Positions 1-41,770 of a stretch of DNA of 64,000 nucleotides are shown piece after piece; within the stretch, counting starts at the first letter, position 1, and every line of letters starts with the position of its first letter. The notes under the pieces were generated by a model, which was given only the letters and a program-made list of their open reading frames with translations, searched no databases and was not told where the DNA came from. Made by a program: the position numbers and the translations under genes. Origin of the DNA: Prosapia bicincta (Eukaryota > Arthropoda > Insecta > Hemiptera > Cercopidae); assembly GCA_036971475.1 (NCBI GenBank), contig JBAIZL010000002.1, positions 45,587,729 through 45,651,728 of the forward strand, in the 5' to 3' direction.

Positions 1-866
1 AGTTTTCGATCTCAATGTCGCAAATAATCTATTATACTATACTGTTTGTATCACATTTATGAGCAGTACAATCACATTTTTTAAGTCACAAAATTATATT
101 TTTAGTGTTCCCTTCACTGTTTTTTTTTTTACAGAACTGTAAATTTCTACTTAGGCCCACACAAGAAGGTCGCTTTATACATGTTACTAAGAACACATAA
201 AAGCACTCACAAAACATACCACTCAAATATATTTTGCTAACAAACATGCAAAGATCAACTTTTTGCTTTAAAATGTCTAGTACTGTTATCTCCTGATAAA
301 CTGTTGTTGACATGTTCAAAATATATTTGTTTCCTAGACTAATTGCAGCATTTCTTATATCAGACATCATTTCCAGCTTTTAAGTTATCATGATAAAAGA
401 ATATGTTATTGACACATAAGGACAATTAATATAAGTACTGAAAAATAAAGGATCTGTCACTTGTCACTTAGCATACTTTATCAACTAAAACTTGATGTAT
501 ACGTAGTTCTGAAGGTGATAATTTTACACTTGCAGGTCAAATATGCCATTTGTATTCCATAATTAGGTGTCCACTGTATATTTGTTAGTGTAATTCTTTA
601 CAATTTCGGCAACTGTGTTCTATTTTTATAAGTTTTATTAAAATGTATTCTCTTAGTTTACATAGATGTCTTTTTAACCATAAGAGAATTAGAATACTTG
701 TTAAAAAGCACTTCTTTTGAATTGAAATAACCACAAAAATGACAATTTTGGTAGACTGTAGAAAACCACATCATTGCTAAATAACCTTATATAACTTGTT
801 TCTAATTTGTATTTACATAAATATAATTTATTGTAAATACCATTAGAATAATGTAAATAATATTTA
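1..866. other. Unannotated flank, possible weak exon
   Basis: AT-rich DNA without a convincing gene. A minus-strand open frame from 376 down to about 260 follows an AG and would begin LEMMSDIRNAAISLG. It would suit the phase-0 end of the coiled-coil gene exon at 5262, but it lacks a polypyrimidine tract and a good donor, so it is not called as an exon. Confidence 0.4.
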
Positions 867-1020
867 CATTTGTTGATTCCATCTTCGCGTGAGCTACTAG
901 TAATCACTAAACACTTTTAAATGTTTTAAACTTGCATATAGTAGCACTTACTTTGCTTGTTGAGGACGGCCGTTTGGGGAGATGTGTCCCTTTATTAACT
1001 GAGACCGTAACTGGTTTACG
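867..1020 (-). repeat. PLE lineage A terminal repeat
   Basis: Copy of the most common repeat in the window. On the minus strand it reads from a GTTACGGTCTGAG-like block through GGGACACATCTCC, a CGGCCGTCCTCAAC block and GTAAGTGCTACTATA to ACTAGTAGCTCACGCGAAG and GATGGAATCAACAAA. It lies directly downstream of the lineage A endonuclease remnant in the same orientation, which is why it is assigned as that element's 3' terminal repeat. Related copies occur near 8.1, 15.9, 16.8, 20.5, 21.3, 29.4, 30.6, 37.6, 38.8, 40.2 and 47 kb. Confidence 0.8.
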
Positions 1021-1171
1021 TAGGTTAGGGTGGGGGTGGGATATTTTGGTGGTGTGGGTGTATTTTGTGTGTATTAGGAGTTATGATGTCAAAAAGTGCG
1101 TGTGAGTTGTAATGTAATTGTGTATTGAGTATGTGTGTAGGGTGTAGTTTGAAGTGCCTATATATTTCGTA

Positions 1172-1795
1172 TTATTCGGTTGTGTAGCGTTGTTTATTTC
1201 TGTGTTGTTTATGAAGAATTTGTAGGTTAGATGTTATGTCTATGTAGTCATGTTTTGTGGAGTTGAGATGATCTGCGAAGTTTGATTGGTAGTTATTGTT
1301 TTTTAGGGCCTTTAAATGTTCTTGGTAATGTGTGTAGAACGACCTCCCTGTCTGGCCTATGTAAAAACTGGGGCATGAACCGCAAGTTAGTTTGTAAACT
1401 CCAGTGGTGTTGTAAATGTCGTTGATTTTGTTGTTGGGTTTAAATTGTTTGTTGAGAGTGTTGTGTGTGGAGTAAGCTATTTTGTAGTTGTATTTTTGTA
1501 ATGTGTTGGTTAGATTGTGGGTTTTGGATGATCTGTATGGTATTGATAAGTATTTTATGGGAATATCATCTTGTGTGTTTGTATTTGGGTTATTATGTTT
1601 ATTTTTTAGACGGTTGTATAATTTGTCAATCATTGTTGGGTTGTATCCGTTTGTTTGTGCTATGTATTTTATGGTGTTTAACTCCTGGTAGTGTTCATCT
1701 TTGTCTAGCTTAAAATATAGCTGATATATCGCCTTGTGTGTCCGCCCTGTGTCTTTGGCGTGTGGAATATAATGACTTAAATCAACACGGTAAAA
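1172..1795 (-). pseudogene. Penelope-like element GIY-YIG endonuclease remnant (lineage A)
   Basis: C-terminal part of a PLE polyprotein, which in intact elements joins a reverse transcriptase to a GIY-YIG nuclease. The minus-strand frame is open from about 1795 to the stop at 1172. Visible are the connector (ELNTIKYIAQTNGYNP), then YKLTCGSCPSFYIGQTGRSF, the expected form of the GIY-YIG motif with the following arginine, then EHLKAL and an H-x-x-STKHD segment. The stop at 1172 interrupts the family pattern: it is followed in frame by YEIYRH, which normally continues the domain (LEQYEIY). The 5' part including the RT is missing. A dead, 5'-truncated copy; the family assignment is secure. Confidence 0.88.
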
Positions 1796-1799
1796 AATA

Positions 1800-2635
1800 T
1801 ATTAAAGTTTAATTTGAATGCTACTTAATTGTTAAATTGTCTGACTTAAATAAGCAATTTATGAACAAATTAAAAGGTTTATTAAAATTACAGCATTGAT
1901 GTGGTCTTAGCATATTTAATTTTTTTAAAATATTCAATGTTGCATTCAATTTTAAATTTCTCTCAATATCTAACATTATTAAAAATACTTCCTGTTTACA
2001 ATTTAAATTTTTTCTGTGTACTTGTTTTTAAATGAATAACACTATGAGGCCTATTATCATCAGAAAAGGATGCTGAAAGACAGGTAAATAATCTGTAGAA
2101 TTATGGAAGGGATGAGATTCTCTGGTAGTGATGGTAGGGTAAAATCAATAACCCTACCTCATGTATACAAAAAAGCTTTCCTAAAGTAGACTTGGTCTGT
2201 ACCCAGGTCATGAAAATTAATAAACTGATACCTCTATGGTAAGTGGTTACCAGTACTTATTTATTTATATTTTCTAGCACATTACTTTGATTTAATTAGA
2301 AATATATTTTCCTGTTATAAAACTTATCGATTATAATTTTTAGTACAGGAATAAATTATTAATTTGTAAAAATGTTGTTATATAGGATGTTTTCTTTGGT
2401 AGTGCAGGTATTAAAATTAAAGTTAGATTTTCATTTGTGCTAGTTTTTTAATTATTTATGTGTTTTTTAAGAAACTCAAAATGTAAGGTTAAAAAAAAAT
2501 TGAACTTTAAATCAGACTGTGTGCCAGTAAAATATTGATCTGCCTTAAAAATCTGTGACTAAACAAGTTATGTTTTTAATAGATTAAATGTTTGTGAATA
2601 GATCTAGCTTAATACATTTACTAATCACTTAAACA
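1800..2635. other. AT-rich intergenic or intronic DNA
   Basis: No gene, RNA or clear repeat was recognised. Only short homopolymer runs and AT-rich sequence are visible. Confidence 0.5.
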
Positions 2636-3028
2636 ATAGTTTATGACTATCCGAACTTTAAATTTTGTAAATTCTTTTAAAACTTACTGAGACAGAACGT
2701 TTTTAATCGCTATGTGCCGATCGTCATCAGTGTCTTCTGCTTAGAGATATCGGATCAAGTGGTGACGGTTTTCTATAGTATCAAAGAGTATGTGTGATTT
2801 GTATTGTGTTTGTTTGTTTAATATGTTTGTACTTTGTGTTTTTGTCTGTCTGTAAATTTCATTTTGTTCTAGTGTGTTGAGATTTGGTCCTTTTTTGTTG
2901 ATATGTAGGATATCTAGGTTATGGTAAATGTCTGTGTATTTGTGTCCTGTTTCTTTTATGTGATTGTAAAATGTTGAGTTGGTGTTCTGTTTGTGTTCCT
3001 CGACTCTTTGTTTGAAGCTGCGACCTGA
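2636..3028 (-). repeat. PLE lineage G inverted partial copy with hammerhead-like motif
   Basis: Reverse-complement counterpart of 4370-4785, so the lineage G element is flanked by inverted copies of its own 3' end. It contains the tail of the GIY-YIG domain (complement of CAGGTCGCAGCTTCAAACAA near 3020) and, on the minus strand at about 2690-2735, CTGATGA, a C, a helix GATCG...CGATT, AAAAACGTTC and TGTCTC. A partial inverted duplicate next to the element is usual for PLE insertions. Confidence 0.8.
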
Positions 3029-3059
3029 AAGTAATTATTAAGGCAACGCCACAGTAATT

Positions 3060-4590
3060 ATTAATACAAACAGTTTAAATGACAAAATCAATGAATACAT
3101 AATTAATAATAATATAATACAACTACAAACAAATCCATCTGAGAAACACCACAGAACCATCAAAAAACTATCTACTACATCCAAATACATTATCAGCAAA
3201 AACAAAAAAATACCACCTAAAACAAATCTACCCTAAAGCACCTACCCTCCCTGAAATTCTCTCCATGAAATTCACAAACTCAATGTCCCCATCCAAGCCA
3301 TCATCAACTACTAAAATGGCCCTGCACATAAACCAGCAAAATACATGAACAAAATAATCAGACAATCTAATAACTTTAACACAGACACACACATAAAAAA
3401 CAGAACATATGTCATAAATAAAATAAAATACATAAACATACAACACAATTCAACAGTACTATCACTCGACAAAACAAACATGTACCTCAACATACCCATA
3501 TCCAAAACCCTCAACATCCTAAAGACCCAATTAATACAGAACAACATACCAATGACCCACGCCACTGAAATCCTAAACATCCTCCAAACGATCTCCAAAA
3601 AAACCTATTTCACCCAGAACTCAAATTTCTATTCACAACTAGATGGCCTACCCATGGGAAGTCCTATCAGCAGTGTCCTAAGCAAAAATTTCCTACAACA
3701 CATAGAAAACACCTAGATACTCATAAGCAATACAAACATGCACAAAATCATTCACTGGCACAGATATCATAACACTATACAGAGGCAACTCCCGCCAATG
3801 CGAAAAACTCCTCACCTACACTTATAAAATACACCCAAAACTCCACTTCACTTCAGAAATTGAAACCAACCGATCCCTAAACTTCCTTGACCTAACCGTA
3901 ACAAAAAGCCACACCCAAATACACAGCTTCAACATTTACAGGAAACCCATAACGACAGAACACTTATCCACAACTTATCCTCATACCACCATATCCAACA
4001 CAAACATGCTGCCTTCAGATCCATGCTCCATAGACTTAAAGAAGTTCTAATGACCTCAGAAAACATAAATAAAGAACTAGACACCATTAAATATTTAGCA
4101 TATACAAATGGATACAACGCCACAATAATAGACAAACTATGGTACAATATACAAAAAAAGACTAAAATTAACACTACAGACAGAGAAAATAAATACATCA
4201 CAATACTATACATAAACAGAACATCAAATAAAATATCCCACAAATTTCAAAAAACAGGACACAAAATAGCATACAAAACTAATAACAATTTACAATACAA
4301 AATACAACACAATACCAACAACAAAGATTAACTACAAACAATAGGCAATACAAATTAAACTGCAACAAGTGCAACAAATTCTACATTGGGGAAACAGGTC
4401 GCAGCTTCAAACAAAGAGTTGAGGAACATAAACAGAACACCAACCCAGCATTTTAAAATCACATAAAAGAAACAGGACACAAATACACAGACATATACCA
4501 TAACCTAGAAATCTTACACATCAACAAAAAAGGACCACGCCTCAACACACTAGAACAATATGAAGTTTACAAAAACACAAAGTAAAAACG
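3060..4590 (+). pseudogene. Penelope-like element RT plus GIY-YIG endonuclease (lineage G), frameshifted
   Basis: Plus-strand remnant covering RT and endonuclease. Around 3270-3350 broken frames resemble the proline/glycine-rich RT region (NGPA.KPAKYMNKIIRQS). From 3345 the open stretch shows SLDKTNMYLNIPISKTLNIL, the PLE form of the first catalytic aspartate motif, then YSQLDGLPMGSPISSVLSKN, the PLE motif with GLPMGSP. After 3716 the frame is broken. From 4023 the connector returns (KELDTIKYLAYTNGYN, INRTSNKISHKFQKTGHKIA). A further frame change gives LNCNKCNKFYIGETGRSF and LNTLEQYEVYKN, the GIY-YIG domain. Several stops and frameshifts make it non-functional. Confidence 0.9.
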
Positions 4591-4599
4591 TATTAAACG

Positions 4600-4785
4600 A
4601 ACAAACCAAATAAAAATCACACAGACTCTTGAATATTATCAAAAACCTGCCTTTAAAACCGCCACTGCTTAACCTAATAACTCCAAGCAGAAGACAGTGA
4701 TGAAGATCGCCACGGAGCGATCAAAAACTTTCTGTCCCAGTAAGCTTTTACAAGATTTAAAGTTTGGATAGTCATAAACTAATAT
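4600..4785 (+). repeat. PLE lineage G 3' terminal region with hammerhead-like motif
   Basis: Follows the endonuclease remnant. At 4690-4738 it reads AAGACAGTGATGA (first C of CTGATGA changed to G), GATCG...CGATC, AAAAACTTTC, TGTC. The end, TTTAAAGTTTGGATAGTCAT, is shared in inverted form by 2636-2690 and in direct form by 6026-6055. Confidence 0.75.
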
Positions 4786-5261
4786 AAAAATGATTAATTT
4801 AGTTTCATCAAACTTAATGGAGTAAAAAATTGAAATGTTGATGGTTTTTTTATTCTAACCTATAGAATAAATTCTAATTTAATCCACATGTGACATATTT
4901 TACATAGTTTATTTATAAGTTGTGATTTAACAAAACAAAATAATTTAAAAAAAATTATATTTGATATTCTTATTTAAAACAACTAAATAAATTTTCCATA
5001 CTTATATAAAATTACTTATTAGCAGTACCTATAATCATTACTATGTGAAGATGGGTTTCATTTTTAACATAGCTTGTCTCTGACAAAACACTCACATTTA
5101 TATGGTGTTATGAATCAAGTTAAATCTAATCTAATATTAGTACTGTAATTATTAAAATGATTAAATAGTGTGAAATAATACATCAGATATAAATGAAACA
5201 AATACTATTAATATATTTTCAACTAAAATTATTAATAATAAGCTACTCCCTTGACTATTAC
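4786..5261. other. AT-rich DNA downstream of the last recognised exon
   Basis: No further exon of the coiled-coil gene is recognised here. The donor after the exon at 5262-5420 (GAG|gtaata) shows that at least one more exon lies further left. Confidence 0.5.
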
Positions 5262-35045
<29,784 letters not shown>

Positions 35046-35178
35046 CTGCAAGAAATATATTGAGAATACATTTGTAATACATTTTAAATATAAAAAAAAA
35101 GAATTAAAAAAAATTTTAATATATACTTTTTATGGTAGTAACGGTATAGTAGTGATGTTATGATAGAAAACTCCATAG

Positions 35179-35215
35179 CAGGGATGGCCAACTTCTTTAC
35201 CCTAAAGAGCCACTT
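35179..35215 (+). mobile_element. hAT-like non-autonomous element end
   Basis: CAGGGATGGCCAACTTCTTT followed by CCCTAAAGAGCCACTT resembles the CAGGGGTGGCCAAC... ends of hAT-type MITEs. The opposite end was not found. Confidence 0.45.
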
Positions 35216-35219
35216 CAAT

Positions 35220-35775
35220 ATTTTCAGTGAAGACAAGGACCTAACAACTAATTCCACATATATATGAATAAGCCAAATGTAGGTAATACATATATCGTAT
35301 AGTATGAGTTATATATGAAACAATATGAATTATTAAACATTGCACAAAATATTTTTTCAACCTATATCCTATAACCTATGACAACATATATTTTTATGTT
35401 TTACATTTATAAGTAAATCAATAATTTAATGTTTTTAAAATTCATCTGTGGCCTGCTCTATAGCATTAAATTTTAGTAAAAGAAGGTTGTTTAATGATAA
35501 TTTGACAGTACTTGCTCACAACAAAGTGATATTACTTAATGGTGGATAACAAGGGGAATAGTCAAATAACAATAGCATATTCACAATGGATAATAAGAGT
35601 TTACTTATAATCCCAATAAGTTGATTTTACTATGATGGCTATTGCCAAAAAAATGCAATAAATCTCATTATATAGTTTACATAAGAGTTGATAGTGCATT
35701 AGTTGAAATGAAGTATAACATTTATATTTTTGTCTTATAAATAAATATAAAAATACCTTCTAATATTAGCACCTA
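35220..35775. other. AT-rich DNA, nothing recognised
   Basis: No gene or repeat could be placed. Confidence 0.4.
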
Positions 35776-35818
35776 TGTATACATGTGAATGGGTGCTTTT
35801 GATATATATATATATGTA

Positions 35819-36081
35819 TGAAGTTGATATATTACTATTGTAAATACTTTTATCCACCACTAAGTGCAATAATTTTACCTTGTGTGATGAGGCACCTTTC
35901 GGACACTTGATCATTGTCAAATCACTGATTATTTTTCACAGTAAATCAGAGAAAAATCACAGAAAAATAATCAGTGATTTGACAATGATCAAGTGACCGA
36001 AAAGTGCCTCATCACACAAAGTAAAATTATTGCACTTAGTGGTGGATAAAAGTATTTACAATAGTAATATATCAACTTCAT
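35819..36081. repeat. Large hairpin, family B, copy 1
   Basis: Arms of about 115 bp with few mismatches: ATGAAGTTGATATATTACTA, TACTTTTATCCACCACTAAG, TGATGAGGCACCTTTCGGAC and CTTGATCATTGTCAAATCAC on the left; their complements ending GTAATATATCAACTTCAT on the right. The centre is GTAAATCAGAGAAAAATC. Second family member at 45.39-45.58 kb. Confidence 0.9.
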
Positions 36082-36124
36082 AAAGTCAGTGCAACGGAAA
36101 AATAATGAACAACATAAAATATCA

Positions 36125-36132
<8 letters not shown>

Positions 36133-36208
<76 letters not shown>

Positions 36209-36404
36209 AAATCTTGTTGCTGTTCATGACGAGCTGGTTGTTAATGTCTTATTACGCTTTTGATATTATTTGAGACCAGACTTTTTGTTAAATAAAGGTT
36301 TTAAACTTTTGATATCACTTGCAACCAGACTTTTTGCTACTAAAAGTTAGAAGGAAGCTGAAGAAGTCGTAAGACAAAAACGTTTCCTCTAAGTGTAAGT
36401 AATG

Positions 36405-36461
<57 letters not shown>
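36133..36461. repeat. PLE lineage E terminal repeat between two (TA)n tracts
   Basis: (TA)n at 36133-36206 and 36407-36461. Between them TTGCTGTTCATGACGAGCTG, two CAGACTTTTTG blocks (partial internal duplication), CTGAAGA at 36358-36364, A, GTC...GAC, AAAAACGTTTCC. The GAAA of the motif is CAAA here. Only one arm is present. Confidence 0.82.
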
Positions 36462-36462
<1 letters not shown>

Positions 36463-36469
36463 TGAGTGG

Positions 36470-37520
36470 CAGAATGTGTCTCCTGAAATAGGCTTTACAT
36501 AAATTACATGTCTGAGTACTATTATTATTAAAGCTATTGACATATGTGTGAAATTTATTAGCTTAAATTCAAGTTTTAAAAAATAAGGCATTGTTATAAT
36601 AATAAACTGTTTGAATATTTTATGACATTAATTTGGTTGACAATGGTGGGGAATATTCAGTAAACTTTCAACTTCACAACAAAACTTATAAATATTTCTT
36701 AGCTTTATTATATAGATTTTCTTAGGCTATAGGTATTAGCGTATAAATTGAATTCATCTCATAATATATGTAATTATAACTATAAAGAATATTCACTTAT
36801 TTTCCATTGTTTCATTAGAATTAATCAATTTTGAATTTGGAAATTTGTCTACTGGTGGTACCATTATTGTAGTAGAATTCAGAAAAGTATGATAATATAA
36901 AATAATGGTATTATGTTATTTTACAATGGGATTTTAATACAATTTTCATTAGATGATTTGTAATTCATAATTTTAACAACAATAAAACAATTTTTAAATA
37001 TATCTATGATTTTTTTAAGTGTTGCTATGGAACAAAATGAAAAATTGTAGTGTGAATATAGTTTAGGTTTAATAGAATAATTAGTTCTTAGAAGGAAAAC
37101 ATCTTTAAATTTAATGATTTTTATTTAAAAAGATATAAGAAAATTAATTCTTAGTTCCAGATTACTACCTATTTTAATTCTATAATGTAAAAATGCAAAG
37201 AGAAGGTTTAACCTAACTATTAAGAGTTAACTCTTTATTGCCCATTTATATTTCTGCCTCTCTATGTCTAGATCAGTGCTGGTGAATAGATTTATTACAA
37301 CCTGATCAACCCACTGATCAAACATGGAGCAGTTTTATAAATAACAAGAAGTTAAGTGTCTATAGTTATACAAAATATTTTATTTGTTTTATAGTTTGTC
37401 TCATTTTATTTGCAAATATTTTAAAATGAGGAAATGGAACCAGAAGAATGTTCCATTAGATGCAAATTTTCATTATAACATATGCCTTTTAGTAGGATAT
37501 ACATGAAAAATATACTTTTG
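36470..37520. other. AT-rich DNA, nothing recognised
   Basis: No exon with the phase needed by the coiled-coil gene, and no repeat, was recognised. Confidence 0.4.
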
Positions 37521-37522
37521 CT

Positions 37523-37730
37523 AAACACTTTTAAATGTTTTAAACTTGCCTATAGTAGCATTGACTTTGTTTGTTGAGGATGGCCGTTTCGGGAGATGTA
37601 TCCCATTGTCATCTCCCGAAACGGCCGTCCTCAACAAACAAAGTAAGTGCTACTATAGGCAAGTTTAAAACATTTAAAAGGGTTTAGTGATTACTAGTAG
37701 CTCACGTGAAGATGGAATCCACAAATGTGG
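37523..37730. repeat. Lineage A hairpin, well preserved
   Basis: Arms of about 80 bp: CTAAACACTTTTAAATGTTT and TTGAGGATGGCCGTTTCGGG on the left; CTCCCGAAACGGCCGTCCTC and TTTAAAACATTTAAAAGGGT on the right. The centre is very short (CATTGTCAT). The right end continues into ACTAGTAGCTCACGTGAAG. Confidence 0.88.
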
Positions 37731-38302
37731 ATATACTTTTGCTTTTGATTACCGTAGTTGAAGGCAACCTTAACACTTTTTCTGAAACTGAGAAATGATC
37801 AACCTTGTGCTCTTTTAGAGCATATTTGTTATGGCAGAAGATGGGTACAGACACTATGTTACCCAACGGATGTTTGACAGGATCACTAAAATTCACAACT
37901 ATGTAGAGCTACTTTGCAATCAAATGAATACCTGATGACTGATGAATTGTAAAAAAACAAGATCTTAAATATAAGTTCAAAAAAGATGGTGTTTGGAGAG
38001 GATGTCATCCATGGTCATTAATTGTCGATGACTTTTTTATGTCTTTAAAATAAATAATAAAATTTGATACTTTCATGCTGTTTGTTTTATTTTTTTCTAC
38101 CACCTTTGTTTATTAACATTATTTTACTTTTTTATATGACTGTTGGTAATTTTTATAAGTAAAAATCGCCACAATTTAGCTAAAAAAAACAATGTAGAAA
38201 ATGATTTCTGATATAGATAATTAAGTTATAACGGTAGATGTGCATCAGTTTTAATGAAATGGAAAGAACAGTACCTCAGACACCATACACAGACAACTCA
38301 TA

Positions 38303-38322
38303 CACACACACACACACACACT
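38303..38322. repeat. Short (CA)n tract
   Basis: Ten CA units. Confidence 0.9.
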
Positions 38323-38588
38323 CATTTCCCAAAGTATATATTTTTGCTAAAAAAAGTGAAGACTTCAACCTACAGAAAGGTCAGAAGATATTATATATGT
38401 GTCCACAAAATGCTATCTATTTTTTTGTATGTTCCATGTTTATTAAATATCACACTAAATACATTTGTGCATTAATTAATTTAACTCATCTAATTGTTTA
38501 AAATGTATTGTTATTATGTAACAAACTTTTGTATCTAAAATTTGTAAGAAAATTAAAATTGATACTATTATTAATCATGATTATTTTG

Positions 38589-38590
<2 letters not shown>

Positions 38591-38661
<71 letters not shown>
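38591..38661. repeat. (TA)n microsatellite
   Basis: TA dinucleotides next to a lineage A hairpin. Confidence 0.95.
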
Positions 38662-38664
<3 letters not shown>

Positions 38665-38702
38665 TATTATCATTAAATTTTCCATTGATTTAAAAAAAAT
38701 AT

Positions 38703-38990
38703 AATATTTGTTGATTCCATCTTCACGTGAGCTACTAGTTTTCACTAAAACACTTGTAAATATTTACAAACTTGCCTATAGTAGCACTTACTTATATCTG
38801 TTGAGGATGGCCGTTTCGGGAGATGTGTCCCATTGTTAACTCAGACCGTAACTCCTGAGTTACAAACAAACAATAACTCCGAAACAGTGGACCTCAACAA
38901 ATATAAGTAAAGGCAAGTTTGTAAATAAAGTTTGTTATAAGCAAGTTTGTAAATATTTACAAGTGTTTTAGTAAACAAATATGAATTTAA
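38703..38990. repeat. Lineage A hairpin with damaged right arm
   Basis: Left arm: TTCCATCTTCACGTGAGCTA, CTTGTAAATATTTACAAACT, GTTGAGGATGGCCGTTTCGG. Right arm has AACAGTGGACCTCAAC, two AGGCAAGTTTGTAAAT-like pieces (internal duplication) and TTTACAAGTGTTTTAGT. Confidence 0.82.
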
Positions 38991-38999
38991 AAAAATGAA

Positions 39000-40150
39000 A
39001 GATACCTAATTTTGTGAAGTAATGAATCCCAGTTGACAGTCATATCCCAGTAGGAACCATAATAGCTCTAGAAATATACAGCAATAGGACACAGTACTAT
39101 ATTCTGTTGTCTACTCTAACCTCAGCTATTGCAGTTGTATTCTTTAACATATTAAAAAGGTAAATTATATTAAATTTTCATAAATTTCCAATCTGCCATG
39201 ATGTTTTTACCTTTCGCACCATGAGAAGTAGATGAGACTATAAACAATTACTTTATTTACAGGCGAATTTCAATGATTGGAACAAGCCAGTCATTATAAA
39301 ATGTTATAAAATCTAAACTGAAGAAGGGTTTTTAAATCAGAATAATGTCAGCAGTTATTCTACAGCTCAATTATACTGCATTCAATCTGATTTAGTACTG
39401 AATGAAATAACAAGGACTTGATTGAAAGAAAAATGTTGCAAATAAATTTTTAACAATAGTAGCATACTTGGAAATAAAATAGCACAGTAAAAAATTGTAA
39501 GTGCAGTGACTAGGCTTATTTCCAAGTCACTTATTTGTTATCCTCTGGTTTCCCTTTCTAGGAGTATGATTGTTTAAGAACAAGTGGACTAAAAGGGGAA
39601 TTATATCTATAGGGATGTAGATGTTTTTGGAGAATTATATGTACACAAAAAGAAATGATTATGTTTTTGTCTGGATGATCTGGTGCTTATAAGCAGTAAA
39701 TGAAAAAAACTCAAATGTGCACTTACTTCTTGACTGTGTAACTGCTGATGATAACGAAAAGTGAGGAACATTCCTCACTAGATCATTTGGTCAAGTTTCC
39801 AATGTATAAAATGTATGTTGAAGTACATATTAGAGGCAACTTATAAGACCTCTTGCAGCTTGTTAGACCTACTCATTTAATAGGAAATTATATACACTAT
39901 TTCTCATTTTATTAACAAATTTTGATAGTATTAAACACTGGGGCAATGATGCAGATTATTATTGTAATTCAGGCATAAATCTTTTGCTGTAACTATGGTT
40001 GGGATATAGTTATGACCTAGAGCAATCATATATCGCTCCTCCTGTCACTTAAGTATCAAAGCTTAAAACAAAAATTTAATTTTAGGATATTATTTATTCC
40101 TCTTGGATATATTATAATGACTTTTAGTGTAACTAATACCTAACTTTTTT
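39000..40150. other. AT-rich intergenic DNA, nothing recognised
   Basis: Between the coiled-coil gene and GCH1. No coding or repeat signature found. Confidence 0.4.
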
Positions 40151-40156
40151 TACCAC

Positions 40157-40192
40157 TTGTTGATTCCATCTTTGCGTGAGCTACTAGTGTCC
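40157..40192 (-). repeat. Outer-end fragment of lineage A terminal repeat
   Basis: Only ACTTGTTGATTCCATCTTTG and CGTGAGCTACTAGTG remain. Confidence 0.65.
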
Positions 40193-40824
40193 AACTTTTT
40201 TTATTTATAAAGAAGCTTTAAGATTTTATGTTTTTAATAATTGTTATCTTTATTTTCTGTGAAAATTACACACCTATTAGTGGATTGGTAAACAATGTCA
40301 GAGATGTAATGTAAACAGTTATTCCACTGGCTTGCAGAAACCAAAAGTGATAATTAAGCATTTTCGGAGTGGGGATCTGGCTGAAGAAGTGGATTATCTC
40401 AATTAAGTAAGTGGGTACAGTGGTTCAAAAGATTTTGATAAGAAAACAGCAGAAGAGAATCTGACCTAATATAATACTGATAGTAATACCACAGTAGATT
40501 TTACCAGTAGTGAATTTTGATCATTTTGATATCAGCTTTTCCACAGTGAATTCAGTTTTAAGGAGTTGTTGCCAAAAGCCAACAAATATAGTCTGAATCT
40601 AGACAAAACCCTTACTGTTTCTTGAAAAGTTTAATACTTTTTCTAAGTTTGGATATTCTAAATTTAACATTCATATTTAGTAGAATTTTTGTAGTCAAAA
40701 TGTGTTAATTTAGGTTTTTGTAATGATCTAGAACATAAATATTGTACACTCCTTTAACAGTTAGGTTTGAAACAACTGTAAAGGAAACGAATGCGAGGAA
40801 ACCAGATAGAGTCTTATTTTTCAC

Positions 40825-40850
40825 ACTCCTTTATAATTTGGCTGATCCAT
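40825..40850 (-). CDS. Tentative first coding exon of the coiled-coil gene
   Basis: Minus-strand ATG in good context (CCAGAATGG) begins MDQPNYKG and ends GT|gtgaaa in phase 2, which is the phase required by the acceptor at 35045; the split codon would be GTT (V), followed by FKVLPTN. The donor is weak (gtgaaa) and nothing else supports the exon. The intron would be 5.8 kb. An alternative is another upstream exon not recognised here. Confidence 0.3.
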
Positions 40851-40950
40851 TCTGGCGTGTGCCCCTTGTCTATCTAGGACCCACACTACAGGGGTATTAT
40901 CTACATCACATGCTACAAATGAATAATAATTTTATTTCAAGGAAGTCTGG

Positions 40951-41640
40951 GTAAAGCAACCAATTTAATAGAAAATAATAAGGCTGTATATTTAAATAAA
41001 AAATACAACAATTGTTGAGTTATTTTATTCCTTAAAAATAACAATTTTTAACAACAAAATATATTAACCTTAAGAATAAATTTACAATGTATACTTTGAT
41101 ACATTATAAGTTGGTCCACAATTATTAGATCTTTTTTTTTATTGTCGCAGATAAAAAACGTAATATAAGGCAAACATAGAAAATTTAGGTTTTTAACTAA
41201 CACAACACACTAAAAACTATCAATATAAAAATATATTAAATATATGTAAAAAATATAAACAATTATATTATACATAATTATATGTACTTGTAATTATTAT
41301 ATGAATAGTTATATTATATATCACAATTATTCCTAATTATAATATATACTACAATTATACATATTCTAGCAACTTAAATTAGTTTTTGTACTAATTTAAA
41401 TTGTTACCAATACTAATAAATGATATAAATTTCATTAAAACATTGTGTTTTAAGCTCTGATACAAATAAATGAGTTGGCATATGTCTCATGTACAAAGGA
41501 AAACTCACTCGGTTTATATAATCACTTTGCATGGGTAGCTTATATAAAGTTTTGATGGAAATGATCAAAATAACACAACTTTCTGTAAATGAAATGTGGG
41601 CAGTGGGGGTATCAAGAAGGGAATTTTTCATGATGCTTAT
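40951..41640 (-). other. Probable GCH1 3' untranslated and flanking DNA
   Basis: Directly follows the GCH1 stop. AT-rich and without a definite polyadenylation signal; AATAAA candidates on the minus strand occur near 41025 and 40930. Confidence 0.4.
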
Positions 41641-41770
41641 TTACTTGGTAATCACCAAGTTCAGGAACTCTTCACGTGTTTTTGGGTCATCTCGGAAGAC
41701 TCCTAACATTGTTGATGTTACAGTCTTGCTGTTGATTTTCTGCACCCCACGCATAACCATGCACATATGC
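41641..41770 (-). CDS. GCH1: GCH1 last coding exon
   Basis: Acceptor ctatgttttcag. Completes Val, then [20 protein letters not shown] and [22 protein letters not shown], stop TAA at 41643-41641. No unambiguous AATAAA is seen soon after the stop on the minus strand. Confidence 0.96.

Noticed and set aside
86..376. Possible extra 3' exon of the coiled-coil gene (minus, LEMMSDIRNAAISLG)
   Set aside because: Frame and phase would fit, but the acceptor has no pyrimidine tract, no good donor or convincing heptads are present, and the open stretch is short for such AT-rich DNA.
3228..3598. Minus-strand open frames opposite the lineage G PLE
   Set aside because: Antisense shadows of the reverse transcriptase remnant.
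37702..37896. Minus-strand frame NFSDPVKHPLGNIVSVPIFC
   Set aside because: Begins in a lineage A repeat, has no splice sites of the needed phase and no recognised domain.
40742..40954. Plus-strand 70-codon frame near 40.8 kb
   Set aside because: No motif; it overlaps the tentative minus-strand first exon, which fits the gene structure better.
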